Source: Rhizobium sp. BK376 (GTDB lineage: Bacteria; Pseudomonadota; Alphaproteobacteria; Rhizobiales; Rhizobiaceae). From it: a DNA stretch of 64,000 nucleotides. Position numbers and translations under genes: made by a program. The DNA is taken from positions 1-64,000 of the forward strand of contig NZ_SLZG01000008.1 of assembly GCF_004341625.1 (NCBI RefSeq), in the 5' to 3' direction. The notes under the pieces were generated by a model. The model was not told where the DNA came from. It saw only the letters and a program-made list of their open reading frames with translations, and searched no databases. Positions within the stretch are counted from its first letter, which is position 1, and each line of letters begins with the position of its first letter. This document shows positions 17,171 to 24,880 of the stretch, piece after piece.

Positions 17171-18271
17171 TCAATGGGTCGGTACGTGATGGGCGGCGAT
17201 TTCCGCCATCTCCTGCTGGTTCTCTTCCTTGCCTTCGCGAATATGCTCCATGCGTTCTGCGACAAGCTCGTCGCCGCGATTGGCTTCGCGCTTCCAGGGC
17301 TGGCGGCCTTTCAGCACGCCGGAATCATGCACCATCTCTGCGACATATTCTTCCTGGCGATAGGCCATGACGTGGATGCCGGCGACGCCCTCGATCTCCT
17401 TCACCTCGTTGATGATGTCGATGCAGAGCTGCTTGCCTTCCTTCTTCTGGTCCTCAGCGCCTTCGATGCGCTTGATGATGTCATCAGGGATATGGACGCC
17501 GGGCACGTTGGAACGCATCCATTTCGCCGTTCTGGCCGACGCCAACGGACCGACGCCGACGAGGATGAAGCACTTTTCGTGAAATCCGAGATCGCGCACC
17601 TTTTTCATATATTCCCGGAACATCGGCACGTCGTAGCAATACTGGCTCTGCACGAATTGCGCACCGGCTTCGATCTTCTTGCCGAGGCGGTAGGGGCGGA
17701 AATCATAGGGCGGGGCGAATGGATTGATCGCTGCGCCGAGAAAGACCTTCGGCGGCTTCGTCAGCTTGCGGCCCGATAGAAACTTGCCGTTGTCGCGCAT
17801 GATACGCACGGTTTCGAGCAGCGACATGCAGTCGAGATCGAAGACCGGCTTGGCACCCGGCTGGTCGCCGGCCTGTACGCCGTCACCGGTCAGGCACATC
17901 ATGTTGGCGACGCCCATGGCGGCAGCGCCCAGCACGTCGCCCTGAATGGCGATACGGTTCTTGTCGCGGCAGGCGATCTGCATGATCGGCGCATAGCCCA
18001 TGCGCGTCAGCAGGGCGCAGATACCGACAGAGGACATGTGGCAATTGGCGCCCGATGCATCGACCGCGTTGATGCCATCCACCCAGCCGTCGAAAATCGA
18101 GGCGCGCTCATAGACGTCTTCGGCGTCGGCGCTATCGGGCGGGTTCAGTTCGGCGGTGACGGCAAACTCGCCGCGGCGCAGGACGCGCTCCAGGCGGCCG
18201 AGCGAGGAATGGCCGGGCAGGGGATCGAGCGGCAGGTGCACGCCAAGCGGATTTTCATCGATCTGCGACAT
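17171..18271 (-). CDS. metF: methylenetetrahydrofolate reductase, MetF type
   Basis: A 366-residue MetF-family protein with the FAD-binding TIM barrel: E-L-N-P-P-D-S-A-D at about residues 41-49, I-M-Q-I-A-C-R-D-K-N-R and N-M-M-C-L-T-G-D-G. It interconverts methyl-THF and methylene-THF. In this operon the oxidative direction makes sense, taking methyl groups delivered by the MtgA-like enzyme. It is longer than E. coli MetF by about 70 residues. The next gene encodes a MetV-like partner 3 bases away, so an acetogen-style MetFV complex is plausible. Confidence 0.88.
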   Translation of the reverse strand: MSQIDENPLGVHLPLDPLPGHSSLGRLERVLRRGEFAVTAELNPPDSADAEDVYERASIFDGWVDGINAVDASGANCHMSSVGICALLTRMGYAPIMQIACRDKNRIAIQGDVLGAAAMGVANMMCLTGDGVQAGDQPGAKPVFDLDCMSLLETVRIMRDNGKFLSGRKLTKPPKVFLGAAINPFAPPYDFRPYRLGKKIEAGAQFVQSQYCYDVPMFREYMKKVRDLGFHEKCFILVGVGPLASARTAKWMRSNVPGVHIPDDIIKRIEGAEDQKKEGKQLCIDIINEVKEIEGVAGIHVMAYRQEEYVAEMVHDSGVLKGRQPWKREANRGDELVAERMEHIREGKEENQQEMAEIAAHHVPTH

Positions 18272-18274
18272 GCC

Positions 18275-18853
18275 TCAGGCTTCCTTTCGCGCCGCTTCGC
18301 GGCTTGCGGCGGCCTCGGCTGTCACGCGCAGCCAGGAGGAGGTCTCGCGCAGCGACTGATTGACCGGTTTCTGGATGTTCAGGATCTTGTCGCCTTCGAC
18401 CATGTTGCGGGAGCCGTTCCACGCCTGTACCCAGACGCAGGGCATATCCGGTTCCACCTCGCAGTTGCCGTTGGCCCTGACGCCGCCGCAGGGGCCGTTG
18501 CGCAACTGCTTGGGACAGTTCATCGGGCAGGACATGCCGGTCGAGGACAGGGCACACTGGCCGCACATGCGGCAATCGAACAGGAAGCCTTTTACGTGCC
18601 GCTCTACGAAGGTGATCGGTCGCTCGACGCGCTCGTATCCGATGCCTTTCCAGATGGGATGCAGCAGCAGGAACGCGTCAGCGAAGCGGCGGTAGAACCA
18701 CTCGAGGAAACGCGAATTGCGCACGGCCCAGAGACGGACCGTATATTTATGGCGGGCGCGGCGGTTGGGAGAGACGCCTGCAGGCGTATAAGCGCCCGTA
18801 GCGGCCTTGCTGGCCGGTGCGGCGTTGCCCGGGCGCTGCTTTTCCTCAGCCAT
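18275..18853 (-). CDS. MetV-like zinc/cysteine protein
   Basis: A 192-residue protein dominated by a cysteine-rich centre (C-R-M-C-G-Q-C-A-L-S, then S-C-P-M-N-C-P-K and N-G-P-C-G-G-V) typical of the methylene-THF-reductase C-terminal domain family (PF12225) and of MetV of acetogens, which binds metal or an iron-sulfur cluster and links MetF to an electron partner. A basic, flexible N-terminus of about 40 residues precedes it. It overlaps the PF13769 gene upstream by 8 bases and is 3 bases from metF. Confidence 0.85.
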   Translation of the reverse strand: MAEEKQRPGNAAPASKAATGAYTPAGVSPNRRARHKYTVRLWAVRNSRFLEWFYRRFADAFLLLHPIWKGIGYERVERPITFVERHVKGFLFDCRMCGQCALSSTGMSCPMNCPKQLRNGPCGGVRANGNCEVEPDMPCVWVQAWNGSRNMVEGDKILNIQKPVNQSLRETSSWLRVTAEAAASREAARKEA

Positions 18854-19145
18854 TGCGGCCTCCGGATTTCACCAGAGCGACAAGGCGTTCCTTGTCGTAA
18901 GCGGCTTCCAGTTCTGCTGTGGCCTTGTCGGCCTCGGCTTCGAGATCATCGGAAACCGGCACTGGATCGGCCTTGCGCCATTCGGCCAGATAGTCGTCCG
19001 TCTCGGCCGCGCCAGTCCGCATGGCGCACATATCGATCGCCTCGGTGAAGCGCAAGGAAAGCTCACGCTTCGCTGTCTTGCGGCCTTGCTTGATGATGAC
19101 CTGGGCGGGGATATCCCGCCAGTAGACGACGATGCGATCGGCCAT
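18846..19145 (-). CDS. PF13769 ('virulence factor') family protein
   Basis: A 99-residue protein starting M-A-D-R-I-V-V-Y-W-R-D-I-P-A-Q-V-I, which matches a small family named 'virulence factor' in Pfam although no virulence role is known. Members tend to lie beside corrinoid or folate methyl-transfer genes. It is preceded by a good AAGAGGAG ribosome site and overlaps the MetV-like gene. The role in this pathway is unknown; a helper of MetFV or MtgA is an inference from operon position. Confidence 0.75.
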   Translation of the reverse strand: MADRIVVYWRDIPAQVIIKQGRKTAKRELSLRFTEAIDMCAMRTGAAETDDYLAEWRKADPVPVSDDLEAEADKATAELEAAYDKERLVALVKSGGRNG

Positions 19146-19384
19146 ATTCAGAAATTCTCCTCTTTGGTGCAGCATGCACGTCGGGCAGCGCGCGGACTGC
19201 GCTCGCCACGACGCCGGTGATGTCGAAAAGCGACGCCTGTCGTCAAGTCGGCGGCATTGGGCAGCCACCGACCACGGCAGATGTCAGCTGGGCCATTTTA
19301 CCCAGAGATTCAAGTGCTCGGAGCCGTTGGCAGATACCTTAACTTAGGCATCCCATTTGGCGCTGCGTCGTTGCCATGTCGCAA

Positions 19385-19975
19385 TTAGACGGCCTGCAAT
19401 TCCTTGCCGAGATCGCCGTAGCCGGTGAAGCGATATTCGTATTCCAGGCCGAGATAATCCGCAGCCTGCCGTGCCTTCTCCTGCAGCTCCGGATCCTCTT
19501 CCTGAGAGATGTAGACCAGCTTGCGGTAATTGCCGAAATACATCTCCATCAGCTCCGGATGCCGATCGAGTCCGAGGGTCTTTACGACGAAGGTGTCGAA
19601 TTGCCGGGCGAGGAAATCGGTGAGGAAGAAGGAGGTGAAATCTTCGTCGGCGCGGGCGGCAAATTCCTCGTTGCCCGTGAAGAATGAATAACAGTGTGGC
19701 CCCGACAGCCGTTCGATGCCTTCGCGCTCGCAGATTTTATCGATATCGCCGCCGGTGCCGCAATCGGCATAGCCGACGAAGATCTTTTCGAAGCCCTTTG
19801 CGCGGGCGTTGGCGATGGCTTTTTCCAGCTCGGGTGCGATCTTCTGCGGATAGCAATGCAGGATCGCGGGAAGACAGTGCAGGTCGATATGGTCGAGGGA
19901 ATTTATCCGGCTCACGGCCAATATTTCGCGCGCGATCGCGCCACACGCAATCACATGAACCTTTTGCGAATTCAT
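19385..19975 (-). CDS. DUF1638 protein, putative corrinoid/metal helper
   Basis: A 196-residue DUF1638 protein: V-I-A-C-G-A-I-A-R-E-I-L at the start, L-H-C-L-P-A-I-L-H, Y-A-D-C-G-T-G-G-D-I-D and G-P-H-C-Y-S-F-F. The conserved Cys and His residues suggest metal or corrinoid handling. DUF1638 genes recur next to corrinoid methyltransferases in archaea and bacteria, but the function is unknown. The ATG at 19975 is preferred because homologues begin near it; an in-frame start at 20026 with GGAG upstream is possible. It lies between the corrinoid protein gene and the metF operon. Confidence 0.8.
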   Translation of the reverse strand: MNSQKVHVIACGAIAREILAVSRINSLDHIDLHCLPAILHCYPQKIAPELEKAIANARAKGFEKIFVGYADCGTGGDIDKICEREGIERLSGPHCYSFFTGNEEFAARADEDFTSFFLTDFLARQFDTFVVKTLGLDRHPELMEMYFGNYRKLVYISQEEDPELQEKARQAADYLGLEYEYRFTGYGDLGKELQAV

Positions 19976-20046
19976 GCGTTTATCTCGCGGCAGGATTGTC
20001 TCCGCCTCATTTCGATCAAAACCCATTTCACAGAGGACTCCAGATC

Positions 20047-20205
20047 ATGACCGCATCGAAAATCGCAGTACTTAGCGCAGCCTGCATTGCCCTCATGACC
20101 CTCGCATCATGCGCCAACACCATCAAAGGTATGGGCAGAGATACTGCCAACACCGTAAACGCGACGAAACAGGCAGGTCATACCGTCAATAAAGCAGCCC
20201 AGTGA
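20047..20205 (+). CDS. entericidin-like small lipoprotein
   Basis: A 52-residue protein with a signal peptide and lipobox L-A-S-C (Cys22), followed by N-T-I-K-G-M-G-R-D-T, the hallmark of entericidin A/B-type small lipoproteins anchored in the envelope. Entericidins are associated with stress or stationary-phase lysis; in alphaproteobacteria they are common and poorly understood. It is a rightward gene wedged between two leftward methyl-transfer genes. Confidence 0.85.
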   Translation: MTASKIAVLSAACIALMTLASCANTIKGMGRDTANTVNATKQAGHTVNKAAQ

Positions 20206-20256
20206 CCGATTTGAAGAGGTTGCGGCACCAGCCGCAGCCTTTCCTCGTTGATCTCT

Positions 20257-20958
20257 TCAGGCGCCAGCCGCAAGCTTGTTGTGCTTGCGCTTCATGAATT
20301 CCTTGGCGGTTTCGACCGCCACGGCAGCATCACGGCAATAGGCATCGGCGCCGACCGCCTTGCCGAATTCCTCGTTCAGCGGCGCACCGCCGACCAGGAC
20401 GACGTAGTCGTCGCGCATGCCCTTTTCCTTGAGCGTATCGATGACGACCTTCATGTAAGGCATGGTCGTCGTTAGCAGTGCCGACATGCCAAGAATGTCC
20501 GGCTGCTCGCGCTCGATGGCGTCGAGATAGTTCTCGACCGGATTGTTGATGCCGAGGTCGACGACGTCGAAGCCTGCGCCTTCCATCATCATGCCAACGA
20601 GGTTCTTGCCGATATCGTGGATGTCGCCCTTGACGGTGCCGATGACGAGCTTGCCCTGCTTCGGCGCGCCGGTTGCGGCGAGCAGCGGACGAAGGATGAA
20701 CATTCCGGCCTTCATCGCATTGGCGGAGAGAAGCACTTCCGGCACGAAGAGAATGCCGTCGCGGAAGTCGATGCCGACGATGCGCATGCCTTCGACCAGC
20801 GCTTCGGTCAAGACATCGTAGGGTGCCCAGCCGCGTTCGAGGAGAATGTTGGTTCCTTCCTCGATTTCCTCTTTGAGGCCATCGTAGAGGTCGTCATGCA
20901 TCTGCTGCACGAGTTCCTCATCAGACAATTCCGCGAGAATGATTTCGTCGTCAGACAT
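20257..20958 (-). CDS. corrinoid protein of methyltransferase system (MttC/MtgC-like)
   Basis: A 233-residue B12-binding protein. Residues about 15-95 form the helical cap domain and the rest the Rossmann-like corrinoid domain with G-D-I-H-D-I-G (His114, the lower axial cobalt ligand), S-A-L (159-161) and G-G (190-191). Such proteins carry the methyl group from an MttB-family enzyme to a second methyltransferase. It is divergent from the MttB-type gene across 282 bases. The ATG at 20958 follows GGGGTGGAAAGC; an upstream in-frame ATG at 21012 is less likely. Confidence 0.92.
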   Translation of the reverse strand: MSDDEIILAELSDEELVQQMHDDLYDGLKEEIEEGTNILLERGWAPYDVLTEALVEGMRIVGIDFRDGILFVPEVLLSANAMKAGMFILRPLLAATGAPKQGKLVIGTVKGDIHDIGKNLVGMMMEGAGFDVVDLGINNPVENYLDAIEREQPDILGMSALLTTTMPYMKVVIDTLKEKGMRDDYVVLVGGAPLNEEFGKAVGADAYCRDAAVAVETAKEFMKRKHNKLAAGA

Positions 20959-21240
20959 GCTTTCCACCCCATTTGCGCGCTGCTCGAGCGGCTTGCAGAC
21001 AATATGAGTCACAGGCTTTTATTAAAGACTGCCTGATTAAGAGTTAAACCTCAACCTTCGGAAAACTCTTTTCGAAAGCGACGCCGCCGGAATAAATAAC
21101 GACGGACGCATTCGGCAATTTGTCGATGCGAATGTCTGTCCTATGCTAATCGCTGGCGCATAAAGGATCGTCTTTGCGACGAAATCGAATAGCATGGCGG
21201 CGATAATAGGCGCGCACAGGCGCAGCAGTGAGGAGACATC

Positions 21241-22821
21241 ATGGACGAGATGATCGAACAGCCGGCAGCGGGCGGCGATGGTGGCGGACGGCGTTCGCGT
21301 GGCGAGGGCAGGGGTGCGGCAGCACGGCGCGCATCGCGCACCGGCGGCGGCGCAGGTCCTTCGCTTCCCTATATCACCCGCAAGATCGGCGTCTATGAAG
21401 TGCTGGACGAAGAGGGACTCCAGCTGATCGAGCGCAATGCCGATACGGTTCTCGAAGAAATCGGCATCGAGTTTCGCGACGATGCGGAAGCCCTGGAGCT
21501 GTGGAAGCAAGCTGGTGCCGACATTAAGGGCGAGCGTGTGCATTTCCCGAAAGGCCTCTGCCGCGAACTGCTGAAAACAGCGCCGAAGGAATTCACATGG
21601 CATGCGCGCAATCCTGAGCGCAGCGTCCATATCGGCGGCAAGGCGACCGTCTTTGCGCCGGTCTATGGCCCTCCCTTCGTCCGCGATCTCGAAGGCAATC
21701 GCCGCTATGCGACGATCGAGGATTTCCGCAATTTCGTGAAGCTTGCCTATATGGCGCCGTCGATGCATTCGTCGGGCGGTACGGTTTGCGAGCCGGTCGA
21801 TATTCCGGTCAACAAGCGCCATCTGGATATGGTCTACAGCCATATCAAATATTCCGACAAGCCGTTCATGGGCTCGGTGACTGCGCCGGAACGCGCTGAA
21901 GATACCGTTGCAATGGCGAAGATGGTGTTCGGCGACGATTTCGTCGAAAACAACTGCGTCACGCTGAACCTCATCAATGCCAACTCGCCGATGGTATTCG
22001 ACGAGACCATGCTCGGCGCGCTGAAGGTCTATGCGCGGCATAACCAGGCTTCCGTCGTGTCGCCGTTTATCCTGTCCGGGGCGATGAGCCCGGTCACGGT
22101 TGCCGGCACGCTGACGCAGATCCTGGCCGAAGTTCTGGCCGGCGCCTCCTTCACGCAGCTGATCCGCAAGGGTTCGCCGGTTCTGTTCGGCACATTCGCT
22201 GCCTCGATCTCGATGCAATCAGGCGCGCCGACCTTCGGCACGCCGGAACCGTCGCTGGTTTCCTACGGTGCGGCACAGCTTGCCCGCCGTCTCGGCCTGC
22301 CGTTCCGTACCGGCGGTTCGCTCTGCGGCTCCAAGGTTCCGGATGCGCAGGCAGCGCACGAATCGGCCAATACGCTGAATATGACGCTTCTTGCCGGCAC
22401 CAACTTCGTGCTGCATGCGGCCGGCTGGCTCGAAGGCGGTCTCGTCAGTTCCTACGAGAAATTCATGATCGACCAGGATCAGCTCGGTATGATGCAGAAG
22501 ATGGCCGAGGGCGTGGACCTCTCCGAAAACGGCCAGGCGATGGATGCTATTCGCGAGGTCGGTCCCGGCAGCCACTATCTCGGCTGCAACCATACCCAGG
22601 CCAGTTTCCAGACGGCCTTCTATCGCTCTGCTCTTGCCGACAACAATTCTTTCGAACAGTGGGAAATCGAAGGCCAGAAGCGCATCGAAGACCGCGCCAA
22701 TGCGCTCTGCCGCTCCTGGCTCGACCACTACGAAGCGCCGCCGCTCGATCCCGCGATCGACGAGAAGCTGCTCGCCTACATCAAGAGCCGCAAGGACTCG
22801 ATGCCGGACGCTTTCACCTGA
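21241..22821 (+). CDS. MttB-family methyltransferase without pyrrolysine
   Basis: A 526-residue trimethylamine-methyltransferase-family protein (PF06253). It has no in-frame amber codon, so it belongs to the non-pyrrolysine branch, whose known members take a methyl from quaternary amines such as glycine betaine, proline betaine or carnitine rather than trimethylamine. The first 40 residues form a Gly/Arg-rich tail before the core starts at L-P-Y-I-T-R-K. Neighbours (corrinoid protein, RACo, MtgA-like, betaine-homocysteine methyltransferase, betaine transporter) point to glycine betaine or a close analogue. The ATG follows GTGAGGAGACATC. The 282-base gap upstream must hold two opposed promoters. 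Confidence 0.88.
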   Translation: MDEMIEQPAAGGDGGGRRSRGEGRGAAARRASRTGGGAGPSLPYITRKIGVYEVLDEEGLQLIERNADTVLEEIGIEFRDDAEALELWKQAGADIKGERVHFPKGLCRELLKTAPKEFTWHARNPERSVHIGGKATVFAPVYGPPFVRDLEGNRRYATIEDFRNFVKLAYMAPSMHSSGGTVCEPVDIPVNKRHLDMVYSHIKYSDKPFMGSVTAPERAEDTVAMAKMVFGDDFVENNCVTLNLINANSPMVFDETMLGALKVYARHNQASVVSPFILSGAMSPVTVAGTLTQILAEVLAGASFTQLIRKGSPVLFGTFAASISMQSGAPTFGTPEPSLVSYGAAQLARRLGLPFRTGGSLCGSKVPDAQAAHESANTLNMTLLAGTNFVLHAAGWLEGGLVSSYEKFMIDQDQLGMMQKMAEGVDLSENGQAMDAIREVGPGSHYLGCNHTQASFQTAFYRSALADNNSFEQWEIEGQKRIEDRANALCRSWLDHYEAPPLDPAIDEKLLAYIKSRKDSMPDAFT

Positions 22822-22922
22822 AGAGAGCCCGATCCCGCCAGGGAGCAAGGCGGTGCGGTGCGGGTTGCCGATCTCATTCAGAAAGAGGTCTGGCGGCCGC
22901 ACTATGGATATAAGGGACCGCG

Positions 22923-23612
22923 ATGAATGGCGGTCCCGCTTTGCTGTCGGATCTAAAGGCAGCCCTTGAGCCGCATGGGATATTCCTGCGCGGCGTCATC
23001 GGCTTCGACGGCGATGGGCCGGCATTGAATAACGGGACGCAGGCGCGGACCGTCATTCTGCTCGGCAATATCGGCGGCTCCATCTGGGAGCCGTTTTCTC
23101 TTTGGCGTGCACAGCCGGAAAATACTGGGCGTCGTGATCCGCTCGACGATTGGTCGAAGGCCGTGATTGGTCCGGTGGCGGCGCGTTCCGGCGCGACCGC
23201 CTATTTCCCCTCCGATCCGCCCTGGCAGCCGTTTCAGCAATGGGCGGTACGGGCGGAGGGTTTGCGGGCCTCACCGCTGGGTATCTTGATTCATCCGGAA
23301 TACGGGCTCTGGCATGGGTATCGTGGTGCGTTGGGATTTGGCGTAGCGCTCGATATCGCGTCGGCGCCTGTGATGACGGAGCATCCCTGCGATCGATGCG
23401 AGACCAAGCCGTGCCTTTTGCACTGTCCGGTCAATGCAGTCACGTCATCCGGCTTCAGCGTCGCGGATTGCCGGTCGCATTTGCGGAGCGGCGAGGGGCA
23501 GGCAGGCTGCGTGAAGAAGGGGTGTCTCGCGAGAGCGGCTTGCCCCATAGGCGTCAGCTACCAATATCCGCCCGAACAATTGGCCTTCCACATGGCGGCA
23601 CTTTCTCTCTAA
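22923..23612 (+). CDS. 4Fe-4S protein, QueG-like
   Basis: A 229-residue iron-sulfur protein. It has two cysteine motifs: C-D-R-C-E-T-K-P-C-L-L-H-C-P (about residues 157-170) and C-V-K-K-G-C-L-A-R-A-A-C-P (about 198-210), the second not a canonical ferredoxin spacing. The fold resembles the iron-sulfur part of epoxyqueuosine-reductase-type proteins, but the full QueG corrinoid-binding domain is not evident. It follows the MttB-like gene on the same strand by about 100 bases, so a role in electron supply to RACo or the corrinoid protein is possible but unproven. Confidence 0.7.
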   Translation: MNGGPALLSDLKAALEPHGIFLRGVIGFDGDGPALNNGTQARTVILLGNIGGSIWEPFSLWRAQPENTGRRDPLDDWSKAVIGPVAARSGATAYFPSDPPWQPFQQWAVRAEGLRASPLGILIHPEYGLWHGYRGALGFGVALDIASAPVMTEHPCDRCETKPCLLHCPVNAVTSSGFSVADCRSHLRSGEGQAGCVKKGCLARAACPIGVSYQYPPEQLAFHMAALSL

Positions 23613-23658
23613 GCAAAAAACGTCTTCGCTTTTGCCGCATTTTTTCGAATCTGTGTGG

Positions 23659-24429
23659 ATGCGGAACCGGAGCGCGATTTTGATTCGTTTGACGATTGCA
23701 TTGATCTTGTGGCTAGCGGCTCAGGCGGCTTGGGCGGATGAAGGCTGCCGGAGGCTCGACTATCTCGGCGCCCATTACACGGTTTGTACCTTCGATCCCG
23801 CCACCTCCGGCATCCGGCTTTACGAATATGACCGCAGCGGCAAGCCCTATGGATCGTTCCGGGCGCTGGAAAACGACCTGCGGCAGGATCGGACTTATGT
23901 GCGTTTCGCGATGAACGGCGGAATGTATGACGACGCGCAGGGGTCGGTCGGCCTCTATGTCGAGAACTTCAAGCAGATGAAGGCACTCAACACCAATAGC
24001 GGCTGGGGCAATTTTCACCTGTTACCGAACGGCGTCTTCTATATCGAGCCCGGGAAGGCAGGCGTGATGGAGGCCAAGGCCTTCGCCACGTCAGGCATCA
24101 AGCCCTTCTACGCCACGCAATCCGGCCCGATACTCGTTATCGACGGCAAGCTGCATCCATCCTTCCTCATCGACAGTACGAGCCTGAAGACGAGAAACGG
24201 CGTCGGGGTGAATGGAGCGGGGCAGGTGATCTTCGCTCTTTCCGAAGATGCTGTCCGGTTCTACGATTTCGCGACGCTGTTTCGTGACGCGCTTGGCTGC
24301 CCGAACGCGCTGTTTCTCGATGGCAGCATTTCCAGTGTCGACATAGCGAACTGGCAGCGTCGCGACGGCCTGTTTCCTCTCGGGCCGATCATCGCCGTCA
24401 CCGAGATGCTGCCCGGCAGCTTCCCTTGA
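23659..24429 (+). CDS. secreted phosphodiester glycosidase-like protein
   Basis: A 256-residue protein with a signal peptide (about residues 1-27) and a phosphodiester-glycosidase domain (PF09992, NAGPA-like), recognised from F-A-M-N-G-G-M-Y near residue 84 and L-F-L-D-G-S-I-S-S near the end. The family cleaves sugar-phosphodiester bonds or is tied to exopolysaccharide; the substrate is unknown. The ATG at 23659 is chosen to place the signal peptide first. Confidence 0.75.
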   Translation: MRNRSAILIRLTIALILWLAAQAAWADEGCRRLDYLGAHYTVCTFDPATSGIRLYEYDRSGKPYGSFRALENDLRQDRTYVRFAMNGGMYDDAQGSVGLYVENFKQMKALNTNSGWGNFHLLPNGVFYIEPGKAGVMEAKAFATSGIKPFYATQSGPILVIDGKLHPSFLIDSTSLKTRNGVGVNGAGQVIFALSEDAVRFYDFATLFRDALGCPNALFLDGSISSVDIANWQRRDGLFPLGPIIAVTEMLPGSFP

Positions 24430-24430
24430 T

Positions 24431-24778
24431 TCACACCGATGGATAGGCTCGCTCAAGCCCGCCCGACCGTTTTAGACCGATATGGAAGGCAGCGAAGGCC
24501 GGATGCTGGCTCGACTTAGCCGCTTCCATCAATCGGATCTGCAGTCGGTCGGGGGCGTTGTTGCCAAGCCATTCGCCGAGCCTCTCCAGCTTCAGGCTAT
24601 TGAGGAAGGAGGCGCCTGCGGCGAGATCGAGATAGCGATGCAGCCCGTCGATCAGGCTGTCGTCCTGCAGCGGGTTTTCCATCAGAAGCATGAGGAAGGA
24701 TTTGTCGGTTTCCGCAAAACCGGAAAGCCTGACCGCAACAGTTTCGCGGTCGGGGAAGGAGGTTGCCGTAGCCGTCAT
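24431..24778 (-). CDS. hypothetical protein (115 aa)
   Basis: A 115-residue soluble protein, probably helical, with no recognised domain. A GAGGCGGA ribosome site precedes the ATG. It lies 102 bases downstream of the betaine-homocysteine methyltransferase gene on the same strand and could be co-transcribed with it. Function unknown. Confidence 0.5.
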   Translation of the reverse strand: MTATATSFPDRETVAVRLSGFAETDKSFLMLLMENPLQDDSLIDGLHRYLDLAAGASFLNSLKLERLGEWLGNNAPDRLQIRLMEAAKSSQHPAFAAFHIGLKRSGGLERAYPSV

Positions 24779-24880
24779 GTCGAATTCCGCCTCATGCAGG
24801 TGAGTCTGTCGGCGGACTATGACGGGATCGGCTTTCGTCAGGCTTGCGGAGGCGCGAACGCCTCCGCTTCATGGGTGCGA

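Noticed and set aside
18038..19048. 336-residue rightward frame over metF/metV
   Set aside because: Shadow of a strong operon on the opposite strand.
21037..22218. 393-residue frame antisense to the MttB-like gene
   Set aside because: Composition of a shadow frame and full overlap with a well-recognised gene; no ribosome site.
21241..22821. Pyrrolysine-type trimethylamine methyltransferase
   Set aside because: No in-frame amber codon and no pylTSBCD genes in the window; it belongs to the non-pyrrolysine branch.
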